A DNA stretch of 46,450 nucleotides from a virus. How positions within the stretch are numbered: position 1 is the first letter of the stretch; the number at the start of each line of letters is the position of its first letter. The notes below the pieces were generated by a model. The model ran no database searches, was not told the DNA's origin, and worked only from the letters and a program-made list of their open reading frames with translations. This document shows, one piece after another, positions 38,890-46,450 of this stretch. The stretch lies in IMG/VR virus record IMGVR_UViG_3300034104_006069, positions 1-46,450 of that record; one strand, 5' to 3'. Position numbers and translations under genes: made by a program.

Positions 38890-41046
38890 TTACTGAATTT
38901 GATAGCTATATTTGGATGTTGAAGTAAAGAATTCATCAGTTCCAATTTTAAATACTGATGGTCTTGCTGATAGTTTAGTTAGCTCATGTAGTGCTTGTAC
39001 AGATGATTCAAGTAGTTGATTGGTACGTTTTGTTTCTTGGTTTTCATTACCTCCCCCTAAATTGGTTCCTGCTACAACCATATCATCATTGTTTAATGCT
39101 ATAGTATCTTTACCTTTTTTAATTATAGTCTCACCATATCCAGCAGGAACTATTGCATCATCCGCAGTTGATACATATTTACTAATATCTCCTACAGCTC
39201 CTATAGCTCCCCCAATTATAGCACCAACTGGTCCTCCTACGGCCGCACCAGTTGCAATACCTGTTAAAGTTCCTATAAATGGATCTAGAAATTCTATAAT
39301 TTTTCCTACTATACTAAAAACATCTCCTAATACACTTAGTATAGGAGTTAATGCTGTAGCTACATCTACAAAAATAGCTTTTAATTTTTCTACGGTAGCG
39401 TTAAATTTAGTTTGAAGATCTTGAGCTTCTAGTCTATCAGCTAATTCATCTTTACCTAATGCTCGCAATTCTTTAGCTGATTTACCTTGTACTTCTTGCT
39501 GAAATAAAATATCAGCTAATTGGTCTGAAGTCATTCCCATAGCTTTAGCTAATGCTTCTTGCTGAATAACGTTCATTTTGGTAAAGTCGGAGAAAGTTCC
39601 AGCTTCTTTTTGTAATTCCTGTGCTAATGTAACTTGATCTCCTGCTAAAGCTGCTGCTCTTGCTCTTTCAAGATTTATATTTTTACCTAGCAATAATTCT
39701 GCTTCTAGTTCAGCAGTAATAGAAGATTCAAAGTCAAGTAAAGATTTACCAGCATTTGCTACATCTTGTAATGAAGCACCAAATAATTTAGCTTGTGTAA
39801 CTGCTGCAGCTATTCGTGAAGGATTAGCACCTAAATTAGCTCTAATAGTACCTGTCACTTTACCTGTTTGTTCTAAAATATCTCTTAGATCCATTTGAAC
39901 TCCAGATTGCATTTGGAGTTGGTAACTGGTAGCTAGTACATCTTTATAATTGGATTCAAAGCTTGTTCCTGTAACTTCGGAAGCTGCAGCTAAATTTCCT
40001 GCAGATTCAGAACTAACTCCTACTACTTCAGTTAACTTAGTCATTGTAACCAATGTGCCTGAAGCAAAATTGGTTATAAATCCAAATTGTTTATTTAATT
40101 CACCAAAGGATTTTGCTAATTTAGTAGCAGTTATATTTATATTACCTGATTGATTAGCAGCTTCTGTTAAACCCATTCTAAATTCTACAGCCTCACTTTT
40201 AGTGAGAGCCATAGATTTTTGGAGTTCAGTTGTTTCTTTATCAGCTTGTCCTAAAGCTTGAACAAATTCTGCAATTAAAGTTAAGGGACTAAGAGCTTTA
40301 AATAGGTTTTTACCTAAATTACCAACTAAGTTCCCTATAACCCTAAACTTATCTCCAGCTCGAGCAACTCCCTGATTACCATCTAATAAAGATTGAGCAT
40401 ATTCTTTACTTTTATTAATAGCATCATTAAGACCTAAAGCTTCACTAAATTTACTTCCTCCTAATTTTTTTAATACTCCATCTGCTCCTTCAGCTATTCC
40501 AAACATGCCGCCAGTAATTTTTTTCATTTCTTCAGCTTGACGTTGGATTTCTTTAATTTGTTTTTCTTGTTTAGCTAAAGTATCAAACTGATTAGCATAT
40601 AATTCAAGCAAATGTATTTCTTCATCCGTTAAATTATTTCTTTCATCATTAATTTTTTGGAAAATAAGAGCAGATTTGGACGCTGAGTCCATTTGGAGTT
40701 TTAATGAATCGTTTATATTTTGGTTAGAGAAAAGTATATTATCAACAACAGCATTAAATTCAGTATTTACACTAGAAACTGCCTGTTGTTGTTTTACTAG
40801 AGTATTTGCAAGAGTTTCTATTTTTCTAGAACCGCTAACTACTTCTTTCATTTCATTAGCAATTCTAGTTGTAATATTTGATACCCCCCTAAAGGCATCA
40901 GCAGTTCTTCTAGCACTTTCACTTGTACCTAATACTGCTCTGGCAGATCGTAATGCTTCATCTGTAAAACTACGTTGAAGAAATAGTGTTTCTTCTATCT
41001 CTTCCCTAAGTCTTCTTTGGTATTCTAATTCTTGCTGAGTAGACAT
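38890..41046 (-). CDS. Tail tape measure protein
   Basis: 718 aa. Long helical coiled coils at residues 1-190 and a central region rich in Ala, Lys and Glu, then hydrophobic segments (FVDVATALTPILSVLGDVFS; ATGAAVGGPVGAIIGGAIGA) near 570-640. It occupies the tape-measure position after the chaperone-like pair and sets tail length. Length is similar to T4 gp29 (590 aa). Confidence 0.85.
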   Translation of the reverse strand: MSTQQELEYQRRLREEIEETLFLQRSFTDEALRSARAVLGTSESARRTADAFRGVSNITTRIANEMKEVVSGSRKIETLANTLVKQQQAVSSVNTEFNAVVDNILFSNQNINDSLKLQMDSASKSALIFQKINDERNNLTDEEIHLLELYANQFDTLAKQEKQIKEIQRQAEEMKKITGGMFGIAEGADGVLKKLGGSKFSEALGLNDAINKSKEYAQSLLDGNQGVARAGDKFRVIGNLVGNLGKNLFKALSPLTLIAEFVQALGQADKETTELQKSMALTKSEAVEFRMGLTEAANQSGNINITATKLAKSFGELNKQFGFITNFASGTLVTMTKLTEVVGVSSESAGNLAAASEVTGTSFESNYKDVLATSYQLQMQSGVQMDLRDILEQTGKVTGTIRANLGANPSRIAAAVTQAKLFGASLQDVANAGKSLLDFESSITAELEAELLLGKNINLERARAAALAGDQVTLAQELQKEAGTFSDFTKMNVIQQEALAKAMGMTSDQLADILFQQEVQGKSAKELRALGKDELADRLEAQDLQTKFNATVEKLKAIFVDVATALTPILSVLGDVFSIVGKIIEFLDPFIGTLTGIATGAAVGGPVGAIIGGAIGAVGDISKYVSTADDAIVPAGYGETIIKKGKDTIALNNDDMVVAGTNLGGGNENQETKRTNQLLESSVQALHELTKLSARPSVFKIGTDEFFTSTSKYSYQIQ

Positions 41047-41064
41047 ATATTATCAAGGTATATG

Positions 41065-41074
41065 TTATAAATAT
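41065..41074 (-). promoter_or_regulatory. ATATTTATAA late-type motif
   Basis: Exact motif, 18 nt before the tape-measure ATG. Confidence 0.55.
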
Positions 41075-41076
41075 TA

Positions 41077-41415
41077 TTATTTATAATTTGTTTTACCTTT
41101 AAATTCTTTGGATGCTTTCATAAATTCAGGAGTATTTACAGTACCATCAGGGTTAACTAAACTTTTAACATTAGATGACTGTTGTTTTTTAGCAGTCTCA
41201 TTTTGCTGTTCATAGTACGTACGAATTTCATTAAACGTATATTTACGTAGCCATAACGGCATATTATAAACAGTATTCCAATCGTATCCACCTTGTCCGT
41301 GGAATACGATTTCATGAATCTGTTTAAATACTGTTAATCGAAATTCGGGTGCTGTATTAGAGGTCAGGCCAAAAAAAGTTAAGTCCAATTGGAATGTCGA
41401 CTCGGTTGTCCCCAT
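41077..41415 (-). CDS. Tail-assembly chaperone-like ORF, possible frameshift extension
   Basis: 112 aa if started at ATG 41415. It overlaps the gp26-like gene by 59 nt in the +1 frame relative to it. Contains LTVFKQIHEIVFHGQGGYDW and WLRKYTFNEIRTYYEQQNET, a helical pattern common in tail chaperones, and lies immediately before the tape measure. The overlap has two T7 runs (41423-41429 and 41371-41377), each within TTAACTTTTTTT, where ribosomes could slip by +1 or -2. The gene may be read only as a fusion with the gp26-like protein, as in lambda G/GT. Confidence 0.55.
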   Translation of the reverse strand: MGTTESTFQLDLTFFGLTSNTAPEFRLTVFKQIHEIVFHGQGGYDWNTVYNMPLWLRKYTFNEIRTYYEQQNETAKKQQSSNVKSLVNPDGTVNTPEFMKASKEFKGKTNYK

Positions 41416-42085
41416 TTTCGGGAAAAAAAGTTAAATCTACGTCTGGACTTAATTGTTTTATTTTTTCTCTTAATGCTCTTGAATCCTGAGCTAAGAGGTA
41501 ATTGTCTACAAATTCTCGAATTTTGGGTTTTTCTGTTTCCCCGTTAACGGAAAGAATTTGGTGTTTTAATCTGGTAGTGATTGTAGAAGAATTATTTTTG
41601 TTTATTTTACTTAAACCTTTCAATTCTTGCTCTATTTTTTTCTCATCACCATGAGTTAATAGTTTAAACGTAATTACATTACCTGAACCTGGGAGTGTGA
41701 GAGCAAATTCGTTGGATTTAGCTTTTTGTACCTCCTCGTGTAATGGAGCATTTTCTATTTTAGTTAAATCAACTGTTTCTTCTTCTCCACGATATATGAA
41801 TTTATAATCTTTACCATATCCTAAGATGCGAGCTGCAATCATGATTGCGTTTTTGTCTCCAATTAGCAAATCATCGTAGCTAATTTTAGTAACGATTAGA
41901 GATTGGAGCAATTTGTCCAATACTGTTCCGTTTTGAATATAGGATTGGTTAGTTAAGATATCCTCTTCTTTAGCGGTCATGTATTTCATTTCAATATTAC
42001 CACTAGCAAGTGGACTGTCGGAAGGATACAATAAGCCTTTTGAGGGTAATTCGATTGTTTCGGTAGGTAACTTAAATTCAGACAT
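41357..42085 (-). CDS. T4 gp26-like baseplate/tail-assembly protein
   Basis: 242 aa. N-terminus LPTETIELPSKGLLYPSDSP, then EMKYMTAKEEDILTNQSYI and NGTVLDKLLQSLI, the pattern of the T4 baseplate gp26 family (PF12322-type, from memory). In T4-like phages gp26 and gp51 sit near the tape measure and help hub assembly. Preceded by terminator and late-type motif. Confidence 0.75.
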   Translation of the reverse strand: MSEFKLPTETIELPSKGLLYPSDSPLASGNIEMKYMTAKEEDILTNQSYIQNGTVLDKLLQSLIVTKISYDDLLIGDKNAIMIAARILGYGKDYKFIYRGEEETVDLTKIENAPLHEEVQKAKSNEFALTLPGSGNVITFKLLTHGDEKKIEQELKGLSKINKNNSSTITTRLKHQILSVNGETEKPKIREFVDNYLLAQDSRALREKIKQLSPDVDLTFFPENGDNRVDIPIGLNFFWPDL

Positions 42086-42114
42086 ATACTTGTTTTAAAA
42101 TAACTTTTGTTCGA

Positions 42115-42124
42115 TGATAAATAT
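42115..42124 (-). promoter_or_regulatory. ATATTTATCA variant of the late-type motif
   Basis: One mismatch to ATATTTATAA; 29 nt before the ATG at 42085. Confidence 0.4.
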
Positions 42125-42137
42125 GAAGATAAGAAAA

Positions 42138-42157
42138 AGCTTGACAAAAGCCAAGCT
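42138..42157 (-). terminator. Rho-independent terminator
   Basis: 6-bp AGCTTG / CAAGCT stem with an 8-nt loop, T-rich tail on the minus strand (TTTTC). Confidence 0.6.
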
Positions 42158-42182
42158 ATTTTTCTTAATTTATGTATGTATT

Positions 42183-42824
42183 TTATACTAGTCTAATTTG
42201 TATAAAGCTTCCACTTCTATATAAACCACCTAATGGAACACCACCAGATGCAGCAGCTGTATCGTTTACAAAGTTTAAAGAAGCAGATATTTGAGGTAAA
42301 ACTGTAAAGCCATTAATGTTTGTGCTTCCGGATACTAAAAGTGAACCTGTTACCATTAATTTATGGGTTCCAGCTGTAAAACCAACTCTAGTATCTTGTA
42401 GTAAAAATAATTCATTATTATTTAAACCCATCTGCAATACATCAACGGTTGAACCGTCTTTTTCATATTGCATTTTAGCAGTTATATCATCTGCAAATAA
42501 TTTTAAAGCGATATTTTCAGAATAAGTATTATTTCTATGCCTTACTTCAAAAACAGAACTTCCTTGATCTGCAGCTATTGTATTATGTATAAATCTAACT
42601 GAGCTTGTTAAATCTCCACTACCTGATATAGCGGTAAAGGAACCAGTAATTGTTTGGTTTCCAATAAATCTATTTGATCCAGTTGTAGCAAATGAACCAG
42701 TAGCGGAGTTGAATGATCCTGTTGATAATTTATCTTGACTTAACCCTTCTAAATAGGTAAGGTTTCCATCCATTTCGTTAAAGGTCAGTTGTGAGCCTTT
42801 TTCACTTCTTAATACTAATGGCAT
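42183..42824 (-). CDS. Fibre- or tail-surface-like protein
   Basis: 213 aa. N-terminus MPLVLRSEKGSQLTFNEMD followed by DGNLTYLEGL is a common start in T4-like fibre and fibritin-type proteins. The middle is rich in SGS/TGS short repeats (TGSFNSATGS; TGSFTAISGS), then KLMVTGSLLVSGSTNING, typical of trimeric fibres. Probably a short tail fibre or decoration protein. Confidence 0.6.
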   Translation of the reverse strand: MPLVLRSEKGSQLTFNEMDGNLTYLEGLSQDKLSTGSFNSATGSFATTGSNRFIGNQTITGSFTAISGSGDLTSSVRFIHNTIAADQGSSVFEVRHRNNTYSENIALKLFADDITAKMQYEKDGSTVDVLQMGLNNNELFLLQDTRVGFTAGTHKLMVTGSLLVSGSTNINGFTVLPQISASLNFVNDTAAASGGVPLGGLYRSGSFIQIRLV

Positions 42825-42849
42825 ATTATTTTTTAGTTATAATTTTTTA

Positions 42850-43092
42850 TTACACGTATCCGTTTTCTACATACCCTTCTGCTACATAAAGCAAGTCTTG
42901 AACTGGAGGTTTAATTCCTGAATTGGCAACAGGAGAAAAAATTGAAGAAGGAATTCTTGCCGGAAATGGGAGCATAGTATTAAGATACTTTACTCGAGAT
43001 TTAGGGCTAAATGCTGAGAAAGTGGCTTGTTTAGCTAATCCTTCTTCATTATCCACACTAACTCTTACAGGTGGTTTGGTCTCCTTACTCAT
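42850..43092 (-). CDS. Small hypothetical virion-region protein
   Basis: 80 aa. Pro/Ser-rich and short of secondary structure (LPFPARIPSSIFSPVANSG), with C-terminus YVAEGYVENGYV. Placed between tube and fibre-like genes with its own late-type motif and terminator, so expressed separately. Function unknown. Confidence 0.55.
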   Translation of the reverse strand: MSKETKPPVRVSVDNEEGLAKQATFSAFSPKSRVKYLNTMLPFPARIPSSIFSPVANSGIKPPVQDLLYVAEGYVENGYV

Positions 43093-43104
43093 GCTATTAT
43101 TTTG

Positions 43105-43114
43105 TTATAAATAT
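43105..43114 (-). promoter_or_regulatory. ATATTTATAA late-type motif
   Basis: Exact motif, 12 nt before the ATG at 43092, directly after a terminator. Confidence 0.55.
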
Positions 43115-43121
43115 ATAAAAA

Positions 43122-43147
43122 AACCTACCCCGGAATAGGGGTAGGTT
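43122..43147 (-). terminator. Rho-independent terminator after tail tube gene
   Basis: 10-bp hairpin AACCTACCCC / GGGGTAGGTT with a 6-nt loop, then a T-run on the minus strand. Confidence 0.85.
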
Positions 43148-43171
43148 AAAAAATTTATATAAAAAATTGAA

Positions 43172-43660
43172 TTAAAAGTTCAATACACAGTAATCTGGTT
43201 GAACAGTCATTGTAATGTTAATAGCTGTACTTTCTGTGTCCCAACTATATTCACCAAAGTTAGCTTCAGTAATCAAAGCACCCTTAATAATCCATTCAGA
43301 TACTACATCACCTACTGGACCTAACACGTTGAATGTTAGATCTTTCTTGTAGAAATCAGAGTATCCATCTCTACCAGTTACTGATTCGTGGTGTAATCTA
43401 ACCCACTCCATTACAGCTTGTGCTCCAGATGGAGTGATTGGATCAAATAGGGTAAATTGGATTGTGTTCCAAGTAGTTTTACCCTTAACCATTCTACGAA
43501 CGTTAATATGGTTAAGAGCTACTACTCCTTGAGTCAATGATACCGCTCCCATACCTTTTACGGTATAGGAGGGAACACCATCTATATACATTATAAATCT
43601 ATTCGCCTGCTTTGGTTCAAAAGCTGTGAAGAATATTTCGTTTGGATCTAATACTGCCAT
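43172..43660 (-). CDS. Tail tube protein (T4 gp19-like)
   Basis: 162 aa (T4 gp19 is 163 aa). Contains QANRFIMYIDGVPSYTVKGM, then WNTIQFTLFDPITPSGAQAV and EWVRLHHESVTGRDGYSDFY, matching the T4-like tube family. It polymerises inside the sheath. Own late-type motif and terminator give a monocistronic, highly expressed unit. Confidence 0.9.
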   Translation of the reverse strand: MAVLDPNEIFFTAFEPKQANRFIMYIDGVPSYTVKGMGAVSLTQGVVALNHINVRRMVKGKTTWNTIQFTLFDPITPSGAQAVMEWVRLHHESVTGRDGYSDFYKKDLTFNVLGPVGDVVSEWIIKGALITEANFGEYSWDTESTAINITMTVQPDYCVLNF

Positions 43661-43680
43661 TTTATATATGCTTTATTTTA

Positions 43681-43690
43681 TTATAAATAT
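43681..43690 (-). promoter_or_regulatory. ATATTTATAA late-type motif
   Basis: Exact motif, 20 nt before the tube ATG at 43660. Confidence 0.55.
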
Positions 43691-43705
43691 CTAAATTCTA
43701 ACTTC

Positions 43706-45442
43706 TTATGCAGGGAAAACTGCACCAGTTGGCAACACGTTGAAATCCAACACAATGAATTCAGCAGTACGAGTTGGTTGTAAGAATATTTGACCTACTA
43801 GCTCGTTTCTATCTACTACATCGGCTGTGTTGTTAGTTTCATCCATTACTACTTTAAATGCATACAAACCTTGTCTTTGTTGTACAGATTCTAAGTATGG
43901 ATTTACTTGGCTCAAGAAGTTGTTTCTAGTAGCGGCTGTATTTTGTTCGAATACTAATCCTTCTGCTACTTGACCTATATAGCTCTTAAGGGCAATTAAC
44001 AATCTTCTTACGTTTATTCTGTCAAGTGCAGAAGCACGTTTCTGAAGTGTTTTTTGGCCATATACTGTTACTCCAGCTCCAACTCCACCAGGGAATGTAG
44101 CAATTGGGTTAACATTTGCTTCATATAGATCATCTCTGTTAGAGGCTGTTAATTTTCTTTCAGCTTTAATTACTTGACCTAATCCACCTCGGTTAATACC
44201 TGCAGGTGCAAACCATGGATCTGCAGAAGCATCTGTAAAGGCATATACACCTGGAATCATAGTTGAAGCTGGTACCCAAACAAATTCTGCTGTATTTGGA
44301 TCGATGGTTTGTAACCAAGGCCAGTATGTAGCAGCATAGCTAGAATCAAAAGCAGCAGCTTGGTTAATTACAGAGTTTATCTGAGAACCATATTCTCTTA
44401 AATCTACGATCGCGATTGCATCACCTCTTCCAATTGTGTTATTTACAATATTATTTACTTGAGTACCTTGATGCTGTTGAGTTAAGCCTGGAGCTGATAT
44501 TACATTGTATTTGTATTCATCAGTATTTGCTAATAAAGCAATTGCATTATTGTAATCAGATCCTGTTAATCCTTGGATATCAGTTCCAATATTCTGGTAG
44601 AATTTAGCAGTTTTACCTACTGGGATGTTAGATCCAATAGCGCTACCAAATGAACCAGAGCTTACACTTGGTAATGATCCTGTGAATTGGTTTTTAGCAA
44701 TACCATTATTATCAAAGTATTGTGGTGTATTAAATCTTATTTCTCTTACTCTTACGTACTTAGAAGCATTAGGGTAAGAACCAGTTTGTTGAATGTAATA
44801 TCCATCAGTTGTTACTAGGTTAAAAGTTGTATCACCTATTACTTTAGAAATATAGTTAGCAGCGTATGGATCTAGTGATAAGTTGTTGTAAGATTCTAGT
44901 ACTGTTTTTTGTACGTTATTGTCATCTCCTCTTCTAATCAATAAACTAAATGTTCCAGAAGCAGTGTTAACAGTTGGAATTTCCCATCTAACGTTATCGG
45001 CGGAGCCTGAAACTAGAGCACCATTAACTTCAGTTCCAGTGTTGTTCATAATAATACCTTCGGAAATTGTCTCAAGTACAAAAGGAGATCCACCAGTAGT
45101 AGGACCACCTGATCCAGTTGGGATTAGTGAACTAGTTGCAGGAGAAAAATTATCACCTGAACCAGATACTACTCTAGTTACTAATAAAGAAGTACCACCA
45201 TTTTGGAAGTAATTGCTAACTGCAATTGAGGTAAGGTAAGAATATACGTTAGATCCACTTTGAATAGCTCCACCAAAAACGTTGGTAAATTCGCTAAACG
45301 AACCTACTAGTGTTGGTATTTCAACTGGTCCTTTTGCGGTAGGGCCAATTATAGCTGCTCCTCTTTCAAGTGGCTGACCTTGTATAAAAGATTGATCGTT
45401 CTCTCTTGCTAATACACCGGGAGATAATAGAGTTTCTGCCAT
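43706..45442 (-). CDS. Contractile tail sheath protein
   Basis: 578 aa. Starts LLSPGVLARENDQSF, the usual sheath PGV-x-x-x-E/D pattern; then RGAAIIGPTAKGPVEIPTLV and FSEFTNVFGG, then near the end ASALDRINVRRLLIALKSYI (conserved sheath C-terminal helix) and FVVLPTGAVF-type end. Indicates a contractile-tailed phage. Followed by the tube gene. Confidence 0.95.
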   Translation of the reverse strand: MAETLLSPGVLARENDQSFIQGQPLERGAAIIGPTAKGPVEIPTLVGSFSEFTNVFGGAIQSGSNVYSYLTSIAVSNYFQNGGTSLLVTRVVSGSGDNFSPATSSLIPTGSGGPTTGGSPFVLETISEGIIMNNTGTEVNGALVSGSADNVRWEIPTVNTASGTFSLLIRRGDDNNVQKTVLESYNNLSLDPYAANYISKVIGDTTFNLVTTDGYYIQQTGSYPNASKYVRVREIRFNTPQYFDNNGIAKNQFTGSLPSVSSGSFGSAIGSNIPVGKTAKFYQNIGTDIQGLTGSDYNNAIALLANTDEYKYNVISAPGLTQQHQGTQVNNIVNNTIGRGDAIAIVDLREYGSQINSVINQAAAFDSSYAATYWPWLQTIDPNTAEFVWVPASTMIPGVYAFTDASADPWFAPAGINRGGLGQVIKAERKLTASNRDDLYEANVNPIATFPGGVGAGVTVYGQKTLQKRASALDRINVRRLLIALKSYIGQVAEGLVFEQNTAATRNNFLSQVNPYLESVQQRQGLYAFKVVMDETNNTADVVDRNELVGQIFLQPTRTAEFIVLDFNVLPTGAVFPA

Positions 45443-45469
45443 TTTATTAAGTTATTTTATATTGTTTTG

Positions 45470-45479
45470 TTATAAATAT
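45470..45479 (-). promoter_or_regulatory. ATATTTATAA late-type motif
   Basis: Exact motif, 27 nt before the sheath ATG at 45442. Confidence 0.55.
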
Positions 45480-45498
45480 GAGAAACCCTTTCAAAAAA

Positions 45499-45750
45499 CT
45501 ATCCTGCCTTAGTAAATTCTCCTGAGGTTATGTCTATTGTACCATCCCCATATTTTTGGGTAAGCTCTTGGGCTAGTTGATCTTGATCCTGTTGAATTTG
45601 GGAAAAACTAGCCAATAGAGATTTTTTATTTTCTTGCAGGAGAGATAATTGTATTTCTATTTGACCTAAAGATGCTACAATATCTGCTACTTTATTATTT
45701 AAATCTTGCAACTTAGATAGCTCCTCGGGAGCCAATTGAACTTTTTCCAT
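45499..45750 (-). CDS. Small coiled-coil protein
   Basis: 83 aa, Leu/Gln/Ser heptads throughout (LSKLQDLNNKVADIVASLGQ; LAQELTQKYGDGTID). Typical of small structural accessory proteins. 1 nt from the upstream gene. Function unknown. Confidence 0.58.
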   Translation of the reverse strand: MEKVQLAPEELSKLQDLNNKVADIVASLGQIEIQLSLLQENKKSLLASFSQIQQDQDQLAQELTQKYGDGTIDITSGEFTKAG

Positions 45751-45751
45751 A

Positions 45752-46210
45752 TTATTCAGCAGAAATTAACTTGAAAAATACAGGATAAACTTCAGCAGAT
45801 TCTACTAGTTCAAAATCCTCTAGTAAAAATTTACCGTGAGCAATTTCTTTGTTTTCGCTTAACAATTCGTTGAATTTTTCTTGAAAGTCAAGGAACTTTG
45901 GGTTAATTTCTTTAGAAACTACTTTGCCATCTTCATCTTTTACCTCATTGATAAATACAGGTAAAGAGATAGAACCAGTTTCATCTTCTTCGCCTAATTC
46001 TTTAACTAGTTGGTCTCGAACGGCTTCAATTTTCTTTTTTTCTTCTACCAAATCATCAGACAATTGCATTAGCCAGTATTTGGTTTTGAATTTAAGTACT
46101 TCCTTCATAAGGCCCTTAGAAACAACTTCACCAGTTTGAGTATTTATTACTCCATTTACTTCGGCCTCTAATTGTAAAATTTGTCCTAATTGTAACGTTG
46201 TGTTTTGCAT
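45752..46210 (-). CDS. Hypothetical virion-region protein
   Basis: 152 aa, charged helices with Lys/Glu pairs (LKFKTKYWLMQLSDDLVEEK; DFQEKFNELLSENKEIAHG). It may be a neck or chaperone-type protein near the sheath gene; nothing specific recognised. Late-type motif 67 nt upstream. Confidence 0.55.
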   Translation of the reverse strand: MQNTTLQLGQILQLEAEVNGVINTQTGEVVSKGLMKEVLKFKTKYWLMQLSDDLVEEKKKIEAVRDQLVKELGEEDETGSISLPVFINEVKDEDGKVVSKEINPKFLDFQEKFNELLSENKEIAHGKFLLEDFELVESAEVYPVFFKLISAE

Positions 46211-46277
46211 AAACGATTTAAAATTTAGTTTTATATGTTAATGTATGAAATGGAATTTGAGTTTCCAAACTGTATGG

Positions 46278-46287
46278 TTATAAATAT
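46278..46287 (-). promoter_or_regulatory. ATATTTATAA late-type motif
   Basis: Exact motif between the end of the LamG-domain gene and the 152-aa gene. Confidence 0.5.
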
Positions 46288-46293
46288 GGGGGA

Positions 46294-46450
46294 TTAGAAA
46301 TTAAATCGGGATCTATAAGCATTATAGGCTTGAGTTACTTCAGTAGCTGAAAGAGCTCTATTATACATTGTAACAGCATTTATTTCTCCTATCCAATTAT
46401 TACCTCCTCCTGAATATCTTGATCCTATATTTCGGTGAGTAGATCCTGCT
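46294..46450 (-). CDS. C-terminal end of a LamG/concanavalin-like surface protein (partial)
   Basis: The 5' part lies beyond the window edge. The visible 51 residues read WIGEINAVTMYNRALSATEV and QAYNAYRSRF before the stop. This is the last strand and helix of a laminin G-like/Con A-like jelly roll, common in adhesion proteins of Bacteroidota phages. Likely a host-surface glycan binder. Confidence 0.68.
   Translation of the reverse strand, partial: AGSTHRNIGSRYSGGGNNWIGEINAVTMYNRALSATEVTQAYNAYRSRFNF

Noticed and set aside
9481-46287. TATAAATA on the plus strand as T4-type late promoters for rightward genes
   Set aside because: No supported genes run rightward; the motif always precedes leftward genes, so it is more likely read in the opposite orientation.
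1-46450. CRISPR arrays, insertion sequences, integrase or attachment sites
   Set aside because: No regularly spaced repeats, no transposase or integrase motifs, and no terminal duplications were seen by eye.

Overview
The window is part of the genome of a contractile-tailed phage of the broad T4-like type. It most likely infects a member of the Bacteroidota, probably Flavobacteriia. Virion genes recognised are tail sheath, gp19-type tube, tape measure, gp26-, gp53- and gp48/54-like baseplate proteins, and a hub fused to a lysozyme. Replication genes are a gp32-like SSB, UvsX, a DnaB-type helicase, a RNase H/FEN-type nuclease and a family B polymerase. The host inference rests on TTG-N20-TAnnTTTA promoters (close to the Bacteroidota housekeeping consensus), Bacteroidota-type lipoproteins and a DUF4494-like protein, weak or absent Shine-Dalgarno sites, and AT-rich DNA. 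Every supported gene lies on the minus strand, so transcription runs from high to low coordinates.

Layout in transcription order. (1) 46450-31413 is the late virion region: end of a LamG-domain protein, two small proteins, sheath, tube, fibre-like protein, gp26-like protein with an overlapping ORF, tape measure, baseplate proteins, hub-lysozyme, and two small proteins sharing a duplicated N-terminus. (2) 31333-22229 is replication and dNTP supply: a compact family A DNA polymerase, SSB, UvsX, FEN nuclease, helicase, NrdB and NrdA. (3) 22103-16112 is an envelope/export cluster: at least five proteins with signal peptides, including a CsgG-like outer-membrane channel, a cohesin-like secreted protein, a lipoprotein, a secreted beta-beta-alpha-metal nuclease and an outer-membrane barrel with a Ser/Glu/Lys-rich linker. 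(4) 16066-13691 is lysis: two holin-like proteins, a GH19 endolysin, and a membrane coiled-coil protein with an EF-hand-like loop. (5) 13643-11058 holds a DpdA-like DNA transglycosylase and QueC. (6) 10692-9509 is a tRNA cluster with five standard tRNAs and one 150-nt tRNA-like element. (7) 9458-6738 is many small proteins and thioredoxin. (8) 6731-3990 holds QueD, QueE, FolE and a phosphoribosyltransferase. (9) 3993-50 has small genes, a MazG-like protein and a family B DNA polymerase split into two overlapping ORFs.

FolE, QueD, QueE and QueC make preQ0 from GTP, and DpdA-type enzymes insert it into DNA in place of guanine. The window therefore encodes a complete predicted 7-deazaguanine DNA-modification pathway, which usually protects phage DNA from restriction. 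No QueF, ArcS-like or glutamine-amidotransferase-fused QueC was seen here, so the simplest predicted base is dPreQ0. QueC has lost the usual C-terminal zinc-cysteine cluster and QueE has an altered cysteine spacing.

Two promoter classes are visible by eye. Six sites read TTG-N20-TAnnTTT(A/T-rich) with exactly 20 nt between the elements. About twelve sites carry ATATTTATAA (minus strand), mostly 12-30 nt before start codons of late genes and directly after hairpin terminators. The two most unusual regions are the export cluster and the DNA-modification genes. All functional calls come from reading motifs; no database search was run.
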